A stretch of DNA of 64,000 bases, taken from Allium sativum (lineage: Eukaryota > Streptophyta > Magnoliopsida > Asparagales > Amaryllidaceae). Shown here piece by piece: positions 59,901 to 64,000 of the stretch. The position numbers and the translations under genes are program-made. Below the pieces are notes generated by a model. That model had not been told where the DNA came from. It saw only the letters and a program-made list of their open reading frames with translations, and ran no database searches. Where the stretch lies: assembly GCA_030737875.1 (NCBI GenBank), contig CM060910.1, positions 251,690,427 to 251,754,426 on the forward strand, given 5' to 3'. Positions within the stretch are counted from its first letter, which is position 1. Each line of letters starts with the position of its first letter.

Positions 59901-62172
59901 ACAGATGATAAGTTGAACTGCTTCGATAAAAATAAATCTAAAATTGTAAAAGATATGTAAGATTTACAAAGATACGTATAAGAGAGTTGAAAAGATATTT
60001 ATATTAGTTTGTTAAAGACAGTTTATATGGTTCAAAACAAATATAATGTTGTTGTTGCAAACAAGTTTGAATAATATTTATAAAGGATTCTATTTATAAT
60101 GGAATCGAAGCTTGGGTATAATGTTTTAAAGGATAATTAAATATTAATAGTGAACTATTATAATAATAGTTTACTTAATAATTTATTAAGTAAATGTTGT
60201 TGAGATTTAATTAAGGTTATCAAAAGAAACAATGTGGTTAATAAACTTCTATTTATTCTAAAGATATGAATGTTGTTAGTCAAGGTCTAAGAGGTAAATA
60301 AAATTCCCCAACTTGAACAACTTCACAATTATCCAAGAATGGTACTAGTTTATAAATGAGAGAATTTGAGGGAAAACATAAGTTATGATTTCCGTAAATG
60401 ATATGAAAAGCTGTATTCGAAAAGTTTATAAGCAAATGAAATGAATTTAAGAATATTCTTTTTTATAATAAGAATCAAAAGATAAACTTCAATTATTGGA
60501 AGATTTAAAGAATATCAATAACAGATGTTTAATTAGAGAGGCCATGTAATACTGATACTGAACCAGTGAACTCATTTCATTCACAAGATGATTTATTTTA
60601 TAGATAAATAACCGACTATCAAATCTGGCCAAATATGATTGTTGGTAAGGAAAGACTGGGATCGAATTATATTCGAAAACCATTCCGACCAACAAATATG
60701 TGGAAAATGTTAATTGAAGATGGAGCATTGAAGGTTGTGGATCTTCATAAACGGAAGAACCACATGTTGACTTTCTTTGGTTTAGCGGCCAGCGATATTT
60801 CAACAATGATTCTGTCATGAGTGAAATCTTCGGAATGCAAGGACTTGATCCTTGGGGAGATACCTACATAGGATGTGGTGGGAGGGTTCCTTCGGTTCAT
60901 CCTGTTCCTGGATGACTTATATGGAAGAATGTCTAACAAAGTATTTCCAAAGGATCACATACATTAATTTCTTTAAATGTATTTTTGTTGACGGCAGAGA
61001 AGATTGGACACCTTCTCTAGCTAATTATATAGAATATTTTTGTGGACGTCAATTAGTGGATGTGACAATGTGGCGTTCAAAGTGAATGATAGCCAGATGT
61101 TCTAAAATAATAATAAAGGTAATTAAAAAAATAAATTATGACCTCCAGCCTCATCAACCGGGAAATGGTTTAAATCGGGTCGGTCGCATGGCTATGTGGG
61201 TCGCACCCATCAAAAGGGTATATCATTAACTGATCTAGAGAAATCAAATACTTTCATTTGTCCCTTTTATTTTAATTGTATGCATGCTATCGGTTCGGTT
61301 GGCTGGCCCCCAACCATGGTGACGATATATTTGGTACTCTCAAGCGAAGTGAGGGGCCGGTCATGTTTAGCCTGAGTTGCAAGATGTTCTTGTTGAACCC
61401 CAATGTATTCATCTCCGTAGGTACATTGTCGGAAAGGTGGTTGCCCATACCTTGCCATGGAAATCCATTCTCCAATGAGCGCCCGCGGTTTTGATTGTAT
61501 ACTATAGATGTAGAGCATGAGATGCAAGCATTCTACTAGATTGAAATTTATTTGTATTTGGACACTATTATAATATCATAAAAAATATTGATTTCAAAAA
61601 TGTTTTGGGTTATCGTAAGGTAAAAACCGTCCATATTTATGTGTCGATTTGGTCTTACGATTATCTTTTTCTTTCAAAAAGACTTTGACTTTAAAATCAA
61701 GTTGTGTGATACCTTTAAACTTAGTGTGTTTTCTCACTCTGGTTCACCAGACTGAACCGTCGTTTGTAATGCTCGGGTTAGACCGGGTTGTTCAGGTTCA
61801 AGTTATCAAATGCTGCGAAGTCCAAGGACGAACTGGAGGTGTTCAGACGTATTATATTTAGTGTTATTCCACTGTGTGCTGTATATGAGGACAGATTATT
61901 ATAATGTCCAAATATGTGATGTACTCTAATGATTGTAAGTATTATTTCAAAGCTCTATATAAAGATTTATTTCTATATTATATTTTGTTCCGCTGCGATG
62001 TGAGACTTTATGTTGTGTTTGGTTCTTCTTCTTCTTCTATTCTAATATTTCTTTCTTTCTTATCTCATCCTCTAACTTCTTTCTATTAACTTTCAAGTGT
62101 TTTCGATGCTTGAATAGTCGACATAGTTTTTTTGTGTCAATTTCCAGGGTCGAAAATTTATGGGCCGTTACA
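56926..62172 (+). repeat. 5' LTR of element H, left end not resolved
   Basis: It ends GGGCCGTTACA at 62172, followed by a PBS. From about 58300 it matches G. Near the end it has CTGAAC in place of CTGAC, GCTCGGG, TTCAG (ending 61795) and TTCCGCTG (61988-61995). The first 650 bases seen in H's 3' LTR do not appear here, so the true start is elsewhere or deleted, and 56926 is only approximate. Bases 57240-58300 are mostly non-coding; the small ORFs there show no domain. Confidence 0.6.
57196..57203 (+). promoter_or_regulatory. Possible TATA box of H LTR
   Basis: TATAAAAT follows a CCACGTCATC phrase that contains an ACGT core typical of plant bZIP sites. Position within the LTR is plausible but not supported by a second copy. 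Confidence 0.4.
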
Positions 62173-62173
62173 G

Positions 62174-62185
62174 TGGTATCAAAGC
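62174..62185 (+). other. Primer-binding site of element H
   Basis: TGGTATCAAAGC, 1 base after the LTR end; one G-to-A change from the common tRNA-Met site. Confidence 0.85.
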
Positions 62186-63340
62186 TATTGGTTTAGTAAT
62201 AATCTTGGCTCTATGGTATAACTCGATAGAGAGTGGGTTAGTAACACCCTAGATTGAGTTGCGTGTATATATATGAGAGCGTATTTGTAAATTTTATATA
62301 CCAATGTTTTGTATTGTGTTACTTGATCGGCTCAAGTGTTGAGAAGCATTGAACTGGCGATTAATACAATTTGGTTTTGTAAAGAGGGTAAACGAAATAA
62401 ATTTACCCACATTATAGTTTTATATAGAAAAGGAATAATTTTATAAAATTATTGAGATATTGGTTTGTTTGATTGATGTGAATGAAACTCAAATTGAATT
62501 AAAATTTTGAATTGGAACTTAACTTTGTTAAGTGAAAATAAATTAAGAAATGATTCTGGAATTAAATAAAACATTTAATTTTGGAAATTAAATGAATAAT
62601 AATAAATAGAAATCAATCGGATATTAATCGATTGATGTTAAAATATGTGAAACCAAAGTAACTGTTAAATTGAATATAAATTCAATTAATTTGATTGAGT
62701 TGGTTATGAATTGATTAGTTATTTGTTGTGTGTTAGATTGGTTGAATAATTCATCATCGATTTAGTGAAGAGATGAATGGATTTAAAACTAAGTTCCAGT
62801 ATAGTAAATGTGAATGAAACCACATATGAATTGAAACTGGATAATTTGACCTTGTGTTTACTTATGGATGATGTTATATGTTTGATTGTGGAAATTTGTT
62901 TGGTTATTTTGGTTAATGAAGGAAATGTTATTTAAATTCATATATCAGTTATTTAGAAGTTGAATTGAGTAAGTACAGGTGTCAGATGGCTATGATATTT
63001 GAGTTTGGTTGTGTAGATTGCATGTAAAACGAGTATTATGCTCATTAGCACTCGTAAAAGCGCGAAAATATAAATTTTGTCTTTTGGACTTTGTTTTCCG
63101 ACCATGTGGGTCGATGCATATATGTTATTTGTTCCTGCGATATCACAGATGTCACTCCGTATAGAGGAGACTCTACCGAATTTTTCTAGAAATTTAAGGT
63201 GTTAGAAAATTTTCGTTATTTTTGAAAATTTATTTTGGGCATAATGAACTGGTTTACAATTAAAAATAAAATTAGATTTAAAGATAATGAGATTTTTATC
63301 ATTTTTCTTACTTTAATTATTTCGGGGATGAAATTCTTTT

Positions 63341-63352
63341 AAGGAGGGAAGA
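63341..63352 (+). other. Polypurine tract of element H
   Basis: AAGGAGGGAAGA, preceded by TTTCGGGGATGAAATTC and followed after one base by the 3' LTR. Confidence 0.8.
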
Positions 63353-63353
63353 T

Positions 63354-64000
63354 TGTAATGTCCCGTATTTTTGGTAGTCTAATATTTAATTTAATTTATT
63401 ATTTAAAATATTATATTTGGAATATTAATGGATTTTCATATTGAAATCATTTATAAAACGAAGTTTGAATGTTAAATTTATATATAATTTAAATCAAGCT
63501 CAAAATGGCGTGGTAGTACGTAATATTTAGTTTTGAACTTTAATTGAATGTACATGATCCGATATAAGTCGGATTTATGTGAAACAAGAAATGTTGGAAT
63601 CTCGTGGATTATAATTTTCATACGAAAGAGAAAAAATACAGAATTCGTGTTATAGATTGTTAGTTATGGCCAAATCAAATTTTAAAATAGTTCTTATGGA
63701 AATTGTTATTAAAATATAACGTTTATTTAATATATTTAAAAGTATAATTTGGACATCGTTTAACTCAAAAATGATAATATTGAGTTGTATAAATTATATT
63801 TGAAGATATATGATATTTCCAATTGGGTATTTATGATGACAATAATATTTTTTATTATTTTATTTGATTATTCTAGAATTTAATAATATTTTATTAATAT
63901 TTTTATGGGCCTTTAAAATAGTCATTTTTGCAAACGATCTCAGTTTTCAATGAAATTAGTTTCATTGGGACCGCAACATTAAATTATTATAAGAAAATCA
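63354..64000 (+). repeat. 3' LTR of element H, start only
   Basis: Begins TGTAATGTCCCG and runs off the right edge. The block near 63920-63980 (CAAACGATCTCAG, then TTTCATTGGGACCG) matches phrases in E (about 7440) and F (about 39425), so E, F and H share U3 ancestry. Confidence 0.85.

Larger units (their letters stand above)
62173..63353 (+). mobile_element. Non-coding interior of element H
   Basis: Only about 1.2 kb separates the LTRs. There is no ORF and no gag or pol motif. Its start and its end (motif 63152-63213) resemble F's interior; the middle is AT-rich without visible features. H looks like a shortened relative of F and would be fully dependent on other elements. Confidence 0.8.

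Overview
This window is intergenic plant DNA made almost entirely of long-terminal-repeat (LTR) retrotransposons of the Ty3/gypsy order. The evidence is the primer-binding sites complementary to plant initiator tRNA-Met (TGGTATCAGAGC and variants), TG...CA LTR ends, purine tracts before 3' LTRs, 5-bp target-site duplications, and one intact 1448-residue gag-pol with a C-terminal chromodomain-like segment, as in the Tekay/Del clade. This suggests a flowering plant with a repeat-rich genome; the species cannot be named from this sequence. I found no host gene, rRNA gene or tRNA gene.

I label the elements A-H. D (1-4426, minus strand): 5' LTR plus a decayed gag/protease remnant, running off the left edge. 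F: 5' LTR in two pieces (4427-6881 and 34085-35746), non-coding interior 35747-38963, 3' LTR 38964-43115. E: a 5.1-kb solo LTR (6882-34079), inserted in F's 5' LTR and itself split by A and B. A (9211-20820): complete and apparently intact. B (22817-33305): complete LTRs around a condensed, broken gag-pol. E' (43116-48131): an LTR related to E and interrupted by F. G (48132-52790) and C (52791 to about 56925): LTR fragments. H (about 56926-64000): 5' LTR, a short non-coding interior and the start of a 3' LTR. The window is therefore a nest: A and B lie in E, E in F, F in E', and E' probably in G; G may in turn lie in C, and C in H, but those junctions are not proven.

Element A carries the only plausible coding capacity (Gag, protease, reverse transcriptase, RNase H, integrase, chromodomain). 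B, F and H have the cis signals of transposition (LTR, PBS, purine tract) but no usable ORF, so they would depend on enzymes made elsewhere. B's LTRs differ by only about 1 percent by hand count, so it moved after its coding region was already ruined or as it was being lost.

The most interesting signal is a shared non-coding architecture inside the long LTRs of A, B, C and D: clustered palindromes or repeats upstream of a TATA box; then a splice-donor-like GTRAGY; then two tandem, complex stem-loops around a CCGGAACCGACCGG-like apex whose stems differ in sequence between families but stay complementary; then a run of further hairpins; and finally a CTGAC branch-point-like motif, a pyrimidine tract and CAG. 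This looks like a 2-3 kb intron within the LTR that contains a covarying structured RNA. I do not recall a description of this arrangement. All of it comes from reading by eye and needs alignment, folding and transcript data.
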